Shown piece by piece: positions 24,901-34,163 of a stretch of 64,000 bases of DNA. Both the position numbers and the translations under genes were made by a program. The stretch spans positions 1 through 64,000 of the forward strand of contig NW_026016747.1 of NCBI RefSeq assembly GCF_020379485.1. Reading direction: 5' to 3'. Source of the stretch: Brassica napus (taxonomy: Eukaryota; Streptophyta; Magnoliopsida; Brassicales; Brassicaceae). Numbering within the stretch: position 1 is the first letter of the stretch; every line of letters starts with the position of its first letter. The notes under the pieces were generated by a model. It was not told the DNA's origin. It searched no databases and saw only the letters and a list, made by a program, of their open reading frames with translations.

Positions 24901-26502
24901 TGAACAACAATGATTAGGAACAGAAGCAAGATCTTCAAGTAAGTAAAGGTCTCCTTTAGTAACTCCTTTCCCAATCACCTTGCTGCTTTTAATATCCTGA
25001 AACTTTACATCATTAGGGCTGAATATAACATTGCATTGCAAGTCAGTAGCACATCTCTTAACCGACAGTAGATTAGATGTAAACTCAGGCATGTAGAAGG
25101 CTTTGGATTCTTTTTCAAACAACTTAAGTTTTCCTATCCCTTTTATGGGAATTTTATCACCATTAGCAATCATTACATTTCCATTGGCAGGTTCAATATC
25201 CTTAATCAATCTAGTGTCACTTATCATATGATGAGATGCACCAGAGTCAACTATCAATGCTTTAGACTTATTACTAGCAGTGTGAGCTTGATAGAGAGTC
25301 TTAACCTGTTTATAATCATTCCTTAAGTTGATGAATGCATTTTCAATCCTAGCACTTCTAGAATCACTTTCAATGAATGCATTTTCAATCCTAGCACTTC
25401 TAGAATCACTTTCAATACCATCAGTTATGTTCTCAATCAGGGATGCACCAAATGAATAACCATAGTTGATACTACTTTTGTTACCGTTTTCTTTGAGCAT
25501 CTTGATGAGGGCGTCCATGTCTGATCTCCGGATGTAGTCATTGTTGCTTGGCCCTCCTGTGTAAGCCACAAGTGACTTCCCATCACCCACATCACGCACC
25601 TCTCCTTCATTTGCCCTGCTTGATGACCCAGCACCCGAGGAGCTCTCGGTCATGTGTGCCCTTGCCTCCTTATCTTTCAAGAACTTAGCCGGCTTCAGGT
25701 GAGGATGAAGGATCCAGCACTGACTCTTCTTGTGCCCATGCTTCTTGCAGTGGTCACAGTTCCCATTGAACCTCTTGTCCTCATACTTGCCATGAACCGC
25801 CTTGTTTGCTTGAGGAGCTTCATTCTGATCCGCTTGAGCAGCTTGGTTCGCCAATGAGAGCCCTCCTTTGCCTCCAAACAATCCAATGGAGCCTTGCTCT
25901 TTCTGAATCTGTGAGCATACATCCTCAAGATCAGGAAGCTTATCAGACCTTAACATGTGCTGGATGAGGCCGGAATAGGCAGGACTCAGCGTGAGTAGTA
26001 ACCCAAACACCTTGTCTTGCTCGCGCCTCTCATTCAACTGGTCTGGATCGGTTGTGCTTGGCCTCAACATCTCTAGCTCGGACCACAAAGACCGGAACCT
26101 CCCCAAATGCTTGGTGAACTCCATGTCTTCTTGAGCTAGGTTGTTGATGGCTTGCTTCACTTCAAAGACCCGGCTCAGGTTTGAAGTGTTCCCATACACT
26201 TTCTTCAAAGTGTCCCACAGCTCCTTGGCTGTCTCACAGTAGCTGTATGCCTCCAGTATCGCCGGCTCCAACGACCCATGAAGAACAGACATCACCACCA
26301 TGTCCTCTTGCTGCCACTTCTCTACAGCTTCACTTGAGACCTCTTCTTGGCCCTCTCCTTGAGTAATGAGCTTCGGAGCTTCACCCGGTATAACATGACT
26401 CCACAAGCCCTTACTTCCAACGGTTGTCTTCACTAGGCGAGACCAAACCAGGTAGTTGTTCCCCTTAAAGGTAATCGCCACCTTCATCTTCATGTTCTCC
26501 AT
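21931..26502 (-). CDS. Copia C gag-pol polyprotein (1523 aa, intact)
   Basis: Single-frame gag-pol from the ATG at 26502. Gag about 5-215; zinc knuckle C249-C252-H257-C262; protease D419-S-G-A; pre-integrase motif WHARLGHPH about 551; integrase D607, D669, E705 (D35E spacing); acidic linker about 860-950; reverse transcriptase YVDD at 1201-1204; RNase H D1369, E1410, D1446. Between gag and protease the 14-residue unit ESDSRSARIENAFI occurs twice in tandem (364-391), an in-frame duplication in a presumably unstructured linker. No interruption; together with identical LTRs this suggests recent competence. Its last ~490 residues are about 97% like those of D, the N-terminal third much less. Confidence 0.95.
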   Translation of the reverse strand: MENMKMKVAITFKGNNYLVWSRLVKTTVGSKGLWSHVIPGEAPKLITQGEGQEEVSSEAVEKWQQEDMVVMSVLHGSLEPAILEAYSYCETAKELWDTLKKVYGNTSNLSRVFEVKQAINNLAQEDMEFTKHLGRFRSLWSELEMLRPSTTDPDQLNERREQDKVFGLLLTLSPAYSGLIQHMLRSDKLPDLEDVCSQIQKEQGSIGLFGGKGGLSLANQAAQADQNEAPQANKAVHGKYEDKRFNGNCDHCKKHGHKKSQCWILHPHLKPAKFLKDKEARAHMTESSSGAGSSSRANEGEVRDVGDGKSLVAYTGGPSNNDYIRRSDMDALIKMLKENGNKSSINYGYSFGASLIENITDGIESDSRSARIENAFIESDSRSARIENAFINLRNDYKQVKTLYQAHTASNKSKALIVDSGASHHMISDTRLIKDIEPANGNVMIANGDKIPIKGIGKLKLFEKESKAFYMPEFTSNLLSVKRCATDLQCNVIFSPNDVKFQDIKSSKVIGKGVTKGDLYLLEDLASVPNHCCSFTFASDSVSSLNKNALWHARLGHPHVKPLNLMVPGVIYENKDCETCILSKHCKNVFPKSTTVYENCFDLIHSDVWTAPCMSRDNFKYFVTFIDEKSKYTWLTLIQTKDRVLDAFKNFQAYVTNQYHAKIKIFRSDNGGEYTSLAFKQHLAQHGVLHQTSCPYTPQQNGVAERKNRHLMEVARALMLQANVPKRFWSDAVSTACYLINRTPTKVLDDHAPFEVLNKHKPVLDYLRVFGCLCYVLIPGELRNKLEARSTKAMFIGYSTTQKGYRCYDPVTRRVLTSRDVKFIESRGYYDEKNQEDLKDITSDKAGVLRIILENLGIKVSQDQHSGGSCPETSPQPMEATEQPHLHHEGGEETGAQESSSDRRGDDLASHDQGGVETTQDGVETESVSVEESSGDETQEEVREPTPQPQPQLRRSTRLRKDPSSWVNTRVYYNAQAVEHPSQAVCSFAQYPKAHCAFMVNLDEGYIPRSYEEAIQDKEWKESVGAEAGAMIKNDTWYESELPKGKKAVTSRWIFTIKYKADGQVERKKSRLVARGFTQTYGEDYIETFAPVAKLHTIRIVLSLAVNLGWGLWQMDVKNAFLQGELEDEVYMHPPPGLEHLVKKGNVLRLKKAIYGLKQSPRAWYNKLSTTLNGRGFKKSELDHTLFTLTTPSGMIALLVYVDDIIITGSDKEGIIATKEFLKSMFEIKDLGEMKYFLGIEICRSKEGLFMSQRKYTLDLLKGAGAYGGKTARMPMEDGYKVPREGEIEDSKPYQDPKLYRKLVGKLIYLTITRPDICFAVNQVSQHMQVPKEHHWRMVERILMYLNGSPDQGVWMGCNGSTEVVGYCDADWAGDRADRRSTTGYCTFIGGNLVTWKSKKQKVVSCSSAEAEYRAMLKLTNELVWIKGILKHLEIDQATPMTMHCDNQAAIHIASNSVFHERTKHIEVDCHKVRQMIILGVILPCYTRSEDQLADVFTKAARQKTMESIHIRLGLIDLGKRRS
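25330..25413 (-). repeat. 42-bp in-frame tandem duplication inside Copia C gag-pol
   Basis: Two adjacent near-perfect copies of a 42-bp unit (about 25330-25371 and 25372-25413), coding for the doubled ESDSRSARIENAFI. Elements A, B, D and G lack it. Confidence 0.85.
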
Positions 26503-26703
26503 CTTAACACCACTTGACTTCGAAAGCTTGAGTTAGATGAGACCTTGAACCAACGAATCTTGTAAGAACTGATCTGAACTTGTCTAGAACCCACACACAC
26601 GCAAGGATGAACACCTTTGAGCTTTGGTCTTCCACGGATGGTTGCAAAGCTTCAAACTTGTTTCTCAACGTTTCAAAACAAGAACTCAGATTCTTTCGAA
26701 CCT

Positions 26704-26716
26704 GGCTCTGATACCA
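26704..26716 (-). other. Primer-binding site of Copia C (initiator Met tRNA)
   Basis: Minus-strand TGGTATCAGAGCC, directly adjoining the LTR if the LTR ends in CATA, as the target duplication requires. Confidence 0.9.
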
Positions 26717-26870
26717 TATGAGATTTAGAGAATCTGAGTTGTATATGAGAGAGTAGTATGATTTAGGTTGAGTAGAGAAAGGATTAGTGACTAATGGATA
26801 ATCATGATCGAAATGTGTAGAGAGATTAATAGGATAGAACTGTCTGATTTATTATTATGGAGAGATTACA

Positions 26871-26878
26871 TATTTATA
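26871..26878 (-). promoter_or_regulatory. TATA box candidate, Copia C LTR
   Basis: TATAAATA on the minus strand in the 5' LTR; position and context fit an LTR promoter. Confidence 0.55.
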
Positions 26879-27167
26879 TGGATCAGCATACAAGGGTTTT
26901 GTAATAGTGAAAGCAAAACCTAAAGACTAAGCATGTGTAGTCAAACTAGAAGGGGCGCGCCTCATTTGAATGAACGGATGAGAGCTGTTACACGCTTGAT
27001 GCCAAAAGGATCTTTGAGATGCTCCTTTTGCCTTTACAGCTAGCAACAGCTAGACCGCGGCTCTATCTGATCCTCCAACGGTCCTGGCCTAAAGCCTCTC
27101 TCTCTGGTCGAGTCTTTGTCCACTCTAAGTCAGATAAATGATTGCCTTCCTTCCCAAGATACCTAGA

Positions 27168-27204
27168 CTGTACGGCCACTCCCTATCCGTACATGTCCGT
27201 ACAC
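27168..27204 (-). promoter_or_regulatory. Cluster of GTAC (SBP/SPL-like) motifs, Copia C U3
   Basis: Three GTAC cores at 27170, 27189 and 27199, two of them within TCCGTACA. They lie 80-115 nt inside the LTR, like the motifs in A, D and G. Confidence 0.45.
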
Positions 27205-27284
27205 AACTACTCCATCTCTTCTCTTGATCTTTCTTCTTATGTAAACCCTTGATCATCTCACTTAATCATCTCCATAACTTAACA

Positions 27285-28043
27285 TATCATAGCTCCTGAT
27301 TCAGCTCCTACTGATTCCTTCCATTCCTTATCTTCCATTGCCTCTTCATAGCTTCTTGGAATGTGATTCTCATCTAAGTTTACCATGAAAGCACAATGTG
27401 CTTCTGGATATTGAGCAAAAGAACACACGGCCTGAGTAGGATGCTTCACAGCTTGGGCATTGTAGTACACTCTCGTGTTTACCCAACTAGAAGGATCCTT
27501 TCTCAGCCTTGTACTCCTTCTCAACACTGGCCCTTCTTGCGCCATTTCTTGTTCTTCTTCTACTTGTGGAGTCACTGCTTCAGTCTGTTCTTCAGCTTCA
27601 GCTCTAGCTTCTCCTTGTCTCTGATCTTCGTCATTCTGACTTTCATTCAGTTCTTCCCTTGCTGATCCTTCTCCACTTTGGACAGGAGAATCAGTTCCTC
27701 TGTTTCCTAGCTCACCGGCCTCTTCTAAGCCTTGGTCCTCTAGTTCAGATACTGATTCACTTCCCCCCTCATGTGCAAAGTGGGATGGTTCTTCTGCTGC
27801 AGCTGGAGTAGGTTCTGGACGCCTACTCTGATCCTGGGACACTCCAATTCCGAGCCCCTCTAGGATGTTTCTCAAGCAAGCAGCTCTTTCTGATGGCTGG
27901 GAGAGATCCTCCAAGTCTTCCCATGTCTGCTCATCATAGTATCCTTTGTCTTCCATGAATCTGACATCCCTTGACACTAGGACTCTCCTAGCAGTAGGAT
28001 CATAGCATTTGTATCCCTTCTGTGAAGTAGAATACCCAATCAT
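27285..28043 (-). pseudogene. Copia B pol, middle piece (end of integrase to start of RT)
   Basis: Codons about 789-1041 (numbered from a TTG nine codons before the ATG) of B's gag-pol, between insertions C (left) and D (right). It covers the integrase C-terminal region GYSTSQKGYKCY, the acidic linker rich in E, Q and S, and the RT-proximal segment LRRSTRLRKDPSSW. The sequence equals the matching part of D at 31060-31820. No stop interrupts it; both ends are insertion junctions. The first five bases are C's target duplication and the last five (28039-28043) D's. Confidence 0.9.
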
Positions 28044-28121
28044 TGTTAAGAAGAGAGCCTTATGGTATGAAGAGGAGACCTTAGGAAGTGTAGAAGCATT
28101 AGAGAGGAAGAAAGAAGCATC

Positions 28122-28172
28122 TTGTACGGACTGTACGGATAGGGCAAAGGGTACGGACGATCAGGCCGTACC
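28122..28172 (+). promoter_or_regulatory. Cluster of GTAC (SBP/SPL-like) motifs, Copia D U3
   Basis: TTGTACGGA at 28122-28130 (reverse complement TCCGTACAA, a full SBP consensus match), CTGTACGGA at 28131-28139, and further GTAC cores near 28151 and 28167. Four cores in 50 bp, about 80 nt from the LTR start. Confidence 0.5.
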
Positions 28173-28442
28173 ATCATGCGCGGTTAAGGGGTTACTCAGC
28201 TCAGGTAAAAGTAAACCAGCTAGAGTTACTTTACCTTAAGGCTGAGCTTGATCCGAACGTTGAGAGGATAAGGAGGAACGCGTCTGACAGTCTGGCAAGA
28301 GCTGGAAAGGTAAAGGCATATTCAAAGATGCCTTACACATGTGGAGACTCTCATTGGAAGGATTCAAATGCGCCCTTAGCTGTATCTTGACTTCACATGC
28401 TTTCTCCTTTATGCAGTCTAAACCCTAGTGTCTTAAGCTTCA

Positions 28443-28450
28443 TATATAAG
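28443..28450 (+). promoter_or_regulatory. TATA box candidate, Copia D LTR
   Basis: TATATAAG in the 5' LTR, followed by a CT-rich leader typical of plant LTR transcripts. Confidence 0.6.
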
Positions 28451-28634
28451 TGTAAACTCTCTCTGATTAATCAATTAATGCGAATCATGTTACTCTCTCT
28501 CTAGTCTCTCTCTTGTTCATCATGGTTCATACATAAATCTCTCCATTTCTTTCACAATCTCTCCTAAACTTCTCTTAATCTCTTACCAAATCTCTCTTAA
28601 TCTCTCAATACCTATTCTACTCTCTAATCTCATA

Positions 28635-28647
28635 TGGTATCAGAGCC
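28635..28647 (+). other. Primer-binding site of Copia D (initiator Met tRNA)
   Basis: TGGTATCAGAGCC directly after the LTR. Confidence 0.92.
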
Positions 28648-28726
28648 AGGTTGGCTTTGGTATTGAGAGACCCTTGTTCCTTTCTTTACATTTGCGAGTT
28701 TGTTCTTGTGTGATAAAGAAGAGGAG

Positions 28727-31700
28727 ATGGAGACGACCAACTTTAGCAAACTGGTGACGGTTCCGGTTGCACTGAAGGGAGGCTCGAACTACTTGATGTG
28801 GTCCCAGTTGGTGAGGACTACCATTGGAAGGCTAGGGCTGTGGAACCACATCACAGATGATGGTCCGGAGCCAGTGGCCAAAGAAGATGAAGAAGAAGGC
28901 GACGGGAAGACTCTTGCGGTAGCTGAAGCAAAGAGATGGGTCCAAGAGGATTTGATGGTGCTGTCTGTGCTCCATGCCTCTCTGGAGCTCCCCATACTTG
29001 AAGCTTACGTGCACTTTGAGACTCCTAAGCGCCTTTGGGACATGCTCCATAAGAGGTATGGAAACAAGTCCAACATAAGTCGGGTGTTTGATCTGAAGCA
29101 AACCATCAGTGTCTTGAGGCAAGATGGAGAAGATCTCACCAAGCACATGGGGAAGTTTGGAGCTTTGTGGTCCGAACTTGAGAGTCTTAGACCCAACACT
29201 ACTGATGAGGAATCGCTCATTGAGAGGAGAGAGCAAGATCAGGTGTTTGGGCTATTGATGACTCTAGATGAAAGCTACCAGGATGTGATCAAGCATATCC
29301 TGAGATCACCAACTCTCCCATCCATGGAGGAGGTATGCGCACAACTTCAGAAGGAGGAAGGCTCTCTTGGGTTGTTTGGAGGCAAGAAGGGGATGTCCAC
29401 GGCTCATAAAGCAGAAGAGGCACAAGCAAACAAGGCAGCGTACCGTGGAGATGGAAGGAAGTATGAGAAGTATGAGGGAAGCTGTGAGCATTGCAAGCGG
29501 CAGGGGCATAAGAAGAGTCAGTGCTGGATCCTACATCCACACCTCAGGCCTAGCAAGTTCAACAAGGATAGAGAAGCTAAGGCTCACCTTTCTGCTGAAG
29601 CAAGTGGTGCCGGCTCATCAGGGGCTAGTCCAAATGTCAAGGCGGGTGAAAGTGAAGGCAGAGCTCTAACTTCTCAGGAGGTGATCACCAAGGCTGACTT
29701 TGAGGCTTTCATCCGAGCCCTCAAGGAGTCTGGTAAAATGCTAGGCAACACTCTTGGATACTCATACTCTGCTCATACATTACCTAGTATCTCTGATAAA
29801 CTGCTAGACATGTTTAAAATCTCATGTACTGCCACTGCTCATACTAGCATAACTGATAGATTGTTAGGAGTAGTCAAGAGCCTGAAAGCTGAAAATGAAA
29901 CATCTAGAACCAATACTGCTAGGAGCTTGCATAAACCATTGATAATTGATTCTGGTGCATCTCATCACATGATTAGTGATAACAATCTGATAAAAGACAT
30001 AGAACCTGCCCTTGGACATGTTATGATTGCAAATGGAGATAGAATTCCCATTAGGGGCATTGGTAAACTGAACTTGTTTAATAAGGAGTCAAAAGCCTTT
30101 TACATGCCTGAGTTCACCTCTAATCTTTTATCAGTTAAGAAATGCACTACTGATCTTCAATGCAATGTTATTTTCAGTCCTAATGATGTTAAGTTTCAGG
30201 ATATTAAGAGCAGTAAGTTGATTGGGCAAGGAGCTACCAAGGGGGATCTTTACATGATTGAAGACCTTGCACCTATTTCTAGTTCTTGTTTCTCGTTTAG
30301 TTCTGTTTCTTCCTTAAGTACTGATGCTCTGTGGCATGCTAGGCTAGGACATCCACATGTTAGGGCTTTAAGCATTATGTTACCAGGTGTCATGTTTAAA
30401 AATAATGATTGTGAGGCATGTATTTTGGGCAAACATTGTAAGACTGTTTTTCAGAGATCATCTACTCTTTATGCAAACTGCTTTGATTTAATTCACTCTG
30501 ATGTTTGGACGGCACCTTGCTTATCTAGGGATGATTACAAGTATTATGTCACATTCATTGATGAAAAATCCAAATACACCTGGTTAACATTGATTAAAAC
30601 TAAAGATAGGGTCCTTGATGCATTTAAAAATTTTCAAGCCTATGTGACTAACCAATATCATGCCAAGATTAAGATTTTCAGGTCTGATAATGGTGGGGAG
30701 TATACTGGGCATGCATTTCGTGATCACCTTGCTCAGCATGGGATTCTTCACCAGACTAGCTGCCCATACACTCCACAGCAGAATGGAGTTGCGGAAAGGA
30801 AGAACAGACATCTCATGGAGGTGTCCCGGTCCATGATGTTCCACAAAGGGGTTCCCAAGAGGTATTGGAGTGATGCTGTGATGACTGCGTGCTATCTCAT
30901 CAACAGGATACCAACCAGGATCTTGGCAGATCAGTCTCCATTTGAGGTACTCAACAAGAGCAGGCCAGTCTTGGATCACCTGAGGACCTTTGGATGCGTG
31001 TGTTATGTTCTTGTACCAGGCGAGCAGAGAAACAAACTAGAAGCAAAGAGCACCAAGGCTATGATGATTGGGTATTCTACTTCACAGAAGGGATACAAAT
31101 GCTATGATCCTACTGCTAGGAGAGTCCTAGTGTCAAGGGATGTCAGATTCATGGAAGACAAAGGATACTATGATGAGCAGACATGGGAAGACTTGGAGGA
31201 TCTCTCCCAGCCATCAGAAAGAGCTGCTTGCTTGAGAAACATCCTAGAGGGGCTCGGAATTGGAGTGTCCCAGGATCAGAGTAGGCGTCCAGAACCTACT
31301 CCAGCTGCAGCAGAAGAACCATCCCACTTTGCACATGAGGGGGGAAGTGAATCAGTATCTGAACTAGAGGACCAAGGCTTAGAAGAGGCCGGTGAGCTAG
31401 GAAACAGAGGAACTGATTCTCCTGTCCAAAGTGGAGAAGGATCAGCAAGGGAAGAACTGAATGAAAGTCAGAATGACGAAGATCAGAGACAAGGAGAAGC
31501 TAGAGCTGAAGCTGAAGAACAGACTGAAGCAGTGACTCCACAAGTAGAAGAAGAACAAGAAATGGCGCAAGAAGGGCCAGTGTTGAGAAGGAGTACAAGG
31601 CTGAGAAAGGATCCTTCTAGTTGGGTAAACACGAGAGTGTACTACAATGCCCAAGCTGTGAAGCATCCTACTCAGGCCGTGTGTTCTTTTGCTCAATATC

Positions 31701-33298
31701 CAGAAGCACATTGTGCTTTCATGGTAAACTTAGATGAGAATCACATTCCAAGAAGCTATGAAGAGGCAATGGAAGATAAGGAATGGAAGGAATCAGTAGG
31801 AGCTGAATCAGGAGCTATGATAAAGAATGATACATGGTATGAGAGTGAACTACCAAAAGGGAAGAAAGCTGTGTCTAGTAGATGGATCTTTACAATCAAG
31901 TACAAGGCTGATGGGTCGATTGAGAGGAAGAAGACTAGACTAGTAGCAAGAGGGTTCACTCAGACATATGGAGAGGATTACATTGAGACATTTGCTCCAG
32001 TAGCCAAGCTACACACCATTAGGATTATTTTAAGCTTGGCTGTGAACCTTGGATGGGGATTGTGGCAAATGGATGTAAAGAATGCATTTCTGCAAGGAGA
32101 GCTTGAGGATGAAGTGTATATGTATCCTCCACCAGGCCTAGAACATCTAGTAAAGAGAGGGAATGTTCTGAGGCTAAAGAAAGCCATTTATGGGTTGAAG
32201 CAATCACCAAGAGCTTGGTATAACAAGTTGAGCACAACTCTGAATGGCCGAGGCTTCAAGAAGTCTGAACTAGACCACACCCTCTTCACTCTTACCACTA
32301 CCTCAGGTATGATTGCACTCCTTGTGTATGTTGATGATATCATTATCACAGGGAGTGACAAGGAAGGTATCATAGCAACCAAGGAGTTCCTTAAATCCAT
32401 GTTTGAGATTAAAGACTTGGGAGAAATGAAATACTTTCTTGGAATTGAGATATGTAGATCCAAGGAAGGGTTGTTCATGTCCCAAAGAAAGTATACACTT
32501 GATCTTTTGAAAGGTGCAGGTGCTTATGGAGGCAAGACAGCAAGGATGCCTATGGAGGATGGCTACAAAGTCCCACGAGAGGGGGAGATTGAAGACAGCA
32601 AACCTTACCAGGATCCTAAACTCTATAGAAAACTAGTTGGTAAATTGATTTACCTTACCATTACAAGGCCTGATATATGTTTTGCCGTGAATCAGGTGAG
32701 CCAACACATGCAGCTTCCCAAGGAACATCACTGGCGCATGGTGGAGAGGCTGTTGATGTATCTGAATGGCTCGCCGGATCAAGGAGTATGGATGGGATGC
32801 AATGGAAGCTCAGAAGTGGTGGGCTATTGTGATGCTGATTGGGCAGGAGATAGAGCTGACAGGAGATCAACAACCGGCTATTGCACATTCATTGGAGGCA
32901 ACTTGGTAACTTGGAAGAGCAAGAAGCAGAAGGTGGTGTCATGCTCAAGTGCTGAAGCTGAGTATAGAGCTATGCTGAAGCTTACAAACGAGTTGGTATG
33001 GATCAAAGGCATCTTGAAGCACTTGGAGATTGATCAAGCCACTCCAATGACAATGCATTGCGACAATCAAGCTGCCATTCACATTGCATCCAACTCGGTG
33101 TTCCATGAGAGAACCAAGCACATTGAGGTTGATTGCCACAAAGTAAGACAGATGATTGTGCTTGGAGTGATCTTACCTTGCTACACGAGAAGTGAAGATC
33201 AGTTGGCTGATGTGTTCACCAAGGCTGCGAGACAGAAGACTATGGAGTCCATTCACATTAGATTGGGACTCATAGATCTTGGGAAGAGAAGGAGCTGA
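28727..33298 (+). CDS. Copia D gag-pol polyprotein (1523 aa, intact)
   Basis: Single gag-pol frame. I choose the ATG at 28727 (METTNFSK); the frame is open nine codons further up but only from a TTG. Gag about 10-225; zinc knuckle C253-C256-H261-C266; protease D408-S-G-A; pre-integrase motif WHARLGHPH about 536; integrase D592, D654, E690 (D35E spacing); acidic linker about 850-945; reverse transcriptase YVDD 1201-1204; RNase H D1369, E1410, D1446. Both D and C total 1523 residues although gag differs. The stop is followed after 33 nt by the conserved hairpin. Uninterrupted and flanked by near-identical LTRs. Confidence 0.95.
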   Translation: METTNFSKLVTVPVALKGGSNYLMWSQLVRTTIGRLGLWNHITDDGPEPVAKEDEEEGDGKTLAVAEAKRWVQEDLMVLSVLHASLELPILEAYVHFETPKRLWDMLHKRYGNKSNISRVFDLKQTISVLRQDGEDLTKHMGKFGALWSELESLRPNTTDEESLIERREQDQVFGLLMTLDESYQDVIKHILRSPTLPSMEEVCAQLQKEEGSLGLFGGKKGMSTAHKAEEAQANKAAYRGDGRKYEKYEGSCEHCKRQGHKKSQCWILHPHLRPSKFNKDREAKAHLSAEASGAGSSGASPNVKAGESEGRALTSQEVITKADFEAFIRALKESGKMLGNTLGYSYSAHTLPSISDKLLDMFKISCTATAHTSITDRLLGVVKSLKAENETSRTNTARSLHKPLIIDSGASHHMISDNNLIKDIEPALGHVMIANGDRIPIRGIGKLNLFNKESKAFYMPEFTSNLLSVKKCTTDLQCNVIFSPNDVKFQDIKSSKLIGQGATKGDLYMIEDLAPISSSCFSFSSVSSLSTDALWHARLGHPHVRALSIMLPGVMFKNNDCEACILGKHCKTVFQRSSTLYANCFDLIHSDVWTAPCLSRDDYKYYVTFIDEKSKYTWLTLIKTKDRVLDAFKNFQAYVTNQYHAKIKIFRSDNGGEYTGHAFRDHLAQHGILHQTSCPYTPQQNGVAERKNRHLMEVSRSMMFHKGVPKRYWSDAVMTACYLINRIPTRILADQSPFEVLNKSRPVLDHLRTFGCVCYVLVPGEQRNKLEAKSTKAMMIGYSTSQKGYKCYDPTARRVLVSRDVRFMEDKGYYDEQTWEDLEDLSQPSERAACLRNILEGLGIGVSQDQSRRPEPTPAAAEEPSHFAHEGGSESVSELEDQGLEEAGELGNRGTDSPVQSGEGSAREELNESQNDEDQRQGEARAEAEEQTEAVTPQVEEEQEMAQEGPVLRRSTRLRKDPSSWVNTRVYYNAQAVKHPTQAVCSFAQYPEAHCAFMVNLDENHIPRSYEEAMEDKEWKESVGAESGAMIKNDTWYESELPKGKKAVSSRWIFTIKYKADGSIERKKTRLVARGFTQTYGEDYIETFAPVAKLHTIRIILSLAVNLGWGLWQMDVKNAFLQGELEDEVYMYPPPGLEHLVKRGNVLRLKKAIYGLKQSPRAWYNKLSTTLNGRGFKKSELDHTLFTLTTTSGMIALLVYVDDIIITGSDKEGIIATKEFLKSMFEIKDLGEMKYFLGIEICRSKEGLFMSQRKYTLDLLKGAGAYGGKTARMPMEDGYKVPREGEIEDSKPYQDPKLYRKLVGKLIYLTITRPDICFAVNQVSQHMQLPKEHHWRMVERLLMYLNGSPDQGVWMGCNGSSEVVGYCDADWAGDRADRRSTTGYCTFIGGNLVTWKSKKQKVVSCSSAEAEYRAMLKLTNELVWIKGILKHLEIDQATPMTMHCDNQAAIHIASNSVFHERTKHIEVDCHKVRQMIVLGVILPCYTRSEDQLADVFTKAARQKTMESIHIRLGLIDLGKRRS

Positions 33299-33330
33299 TC
33301 CCCTCAGCTGTGAGATCTTTACTCTTTTTC

Positions 33331-33371
33331 CCTCATTAAGGTTTTATCCCAATGGGTTTTCCTTAGTGAGG
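33331..33371 (+). promoter_or_regulatory. Hairpin 1 of Copia D, 33 nt after the pol stop
   Basis: CCTCATTAAGG (33331-33341) pairs with CCTTAGTGAGG (33361-33371) with one G-U pair; loop TTTTATCCCAATGGGTTTT, in which CCC and GGG can pair. Confidence 0.72.
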
Positions 33372-33400
33372 TTTTTAATGAGGAAGGTCTCATGGCTGTC

Positions 33401-33430
33401 CAAGCTTAGACTGTCACAAAGCTAAGCTTG
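33401..33430 (+). promoter_or_regulatory. Hairpin 2 of Copia D
   Basis: CAAGCTTAG (33401-33409) and CTAAGCTTG (33422-33430), perfect 9-bp stem touching the polypurine tract. Confidence 0.7.
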
Positions 33431-33438
33431 AGGGGGAG
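33430..33438 (+). other. Polypurine tract of Copia D
   Basis: GAGGGGGAG directly before the 3' LTR. Confidence 0.92.
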
Positions 33439-33546
33439 TGTTAAGAAGAGAGCCTTATGGTATGAAGAGGAGACCTTAGGAAGTGTAGAAGCATTAGAGA
33501 GGAAGATAGAAGCATCTTGTACGGACTGTACGGATAGGGCAAAGGG
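33439..33546 (+). repeat. 3' LTR of Copia D, first part
   Basis: First 108 bp of the LTR, cut by element F within GGGCAAAGGG. The last five bases, AAGGG, are F's target duplication and return at 44802-44806. The SBP-like TTGTACGGA (about 33517-33525) remains in this piece. Confidence 0.93.
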
Positions 33547-33798
33547 TGTTGAAATGAAGAAGGGAATGACCAGAAGAAGAATCTGGTTCATGATCCAAGT
33601 TTGATATTGTAGAGGAAGTAATCCGGATACTTCAAGATGAGACTAGTTCATACAGACTTGTGAACCAAGTTTTGGTTAGAGTGGAGAAGGAAGAAGCATG
33701 GCTGTGTGTGATCCATTGATCTTAGAAATAAAGAAGACAAAGAGAAGAAGAGATACTTGAAAAGATTCAGGTCTGGAAAACCTTGCTACACAAGGCAG

Positions 33799-33807
33799 TC
33801 CGTACAG
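33799..33807 (+). promoter_or_regulatory. SBP/SPL-box-like motif, element F U3
   Basis: TCCGTACAG, one base off the SBP consensus TNCGTACAA, about 250 nt into the LTR. Confidence 0.4.
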
Positions 33808-34155
33808 TCTTGGCTACCAAGTTACCTAGAGTGACTTGGATGGTAAGGCAGGTGAGGAACTCGTCCAGCTTGATCTTCTGAAGCAGATTTGAAGTTAAAA
33901 TGGAGCATCAGACCGTTGGAGAGAGCTGAGACAAGTTGGGAATTAAATAGAGTAAAAGTCACATGTGCATAAGAGGATGAACCTGTTGTCACTTTCACCC
34001 AACCAGGCTGTGCCCATATCTCTCTCCTGTCACTCTCTACTCCCTCTGGTCGAGATTCACCTTGGCTGTACCTTCCTGGCTTCATCAGAAAACCCTACAA
34101 TATTATTTGTTTAGTAAAACCCTGTTTTAGTATTTGTTTAATATGTGTGCTTGTC

Positions 34156-34163
34156 TATTTAAG
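34156..34163 (+). promoter_or_regulatory. TATA box candidate, element F LTR
   Basis: TATTTAAG in a context close to that of the G and gypsy LTRs. Confidence 0.55.

Larger units (their letters stand above)
21223..27284 (-). mobile_element. Copia element C, complete, inserted in the pol gene of Copia B
   Basis: 6062-bp minus-strand Copia element with two 568-bp LTRs that I read as identical, PBS, polypurine tract and an intact 1523-codon gag-pol. Target duplication TATCA (21218-21222 and 27285-27289). Reverse transcriptase and RNase H are nearly the same as in B and D, whereas LTRs and gag are clearly different, so C is a related but separate family, possibly of recombinant origin. Confidence 0.95.
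26717..27284 (-). repeat. 5' LTR of Copia C
   Basis: 568 bp, same as 21223-21790. It holds a TATA-like TATAAATA (26871-26878, minus) and three GTAC cores in a short U3 stretch (27170-27202). Confidence 0.93.
28044..28634 (+). repeat. 5' LTR of Copia D
   Basis: 591 bp, TGTTAAGAAGAG...CTAATCTCATA; the PBS starts at the next base. It contains a group of GTAC motifs near 28122-28172 and a TATATAAG at 28443. Confidence 0.94.

Noticed and set aside
28700..28726. Start of D (and B) gag-pol nine codons upstream
   Set aside because: The upstream codon is TTG; the ATG at 28727 aligns with the gag start of C.
28789..29669. Antisense frames across the Copia gag-pol genes (up to 134 codons)
   Set aside because: Shadows of the real sense frame; their sequences mirror conserved gag-pol and recur in each copy.
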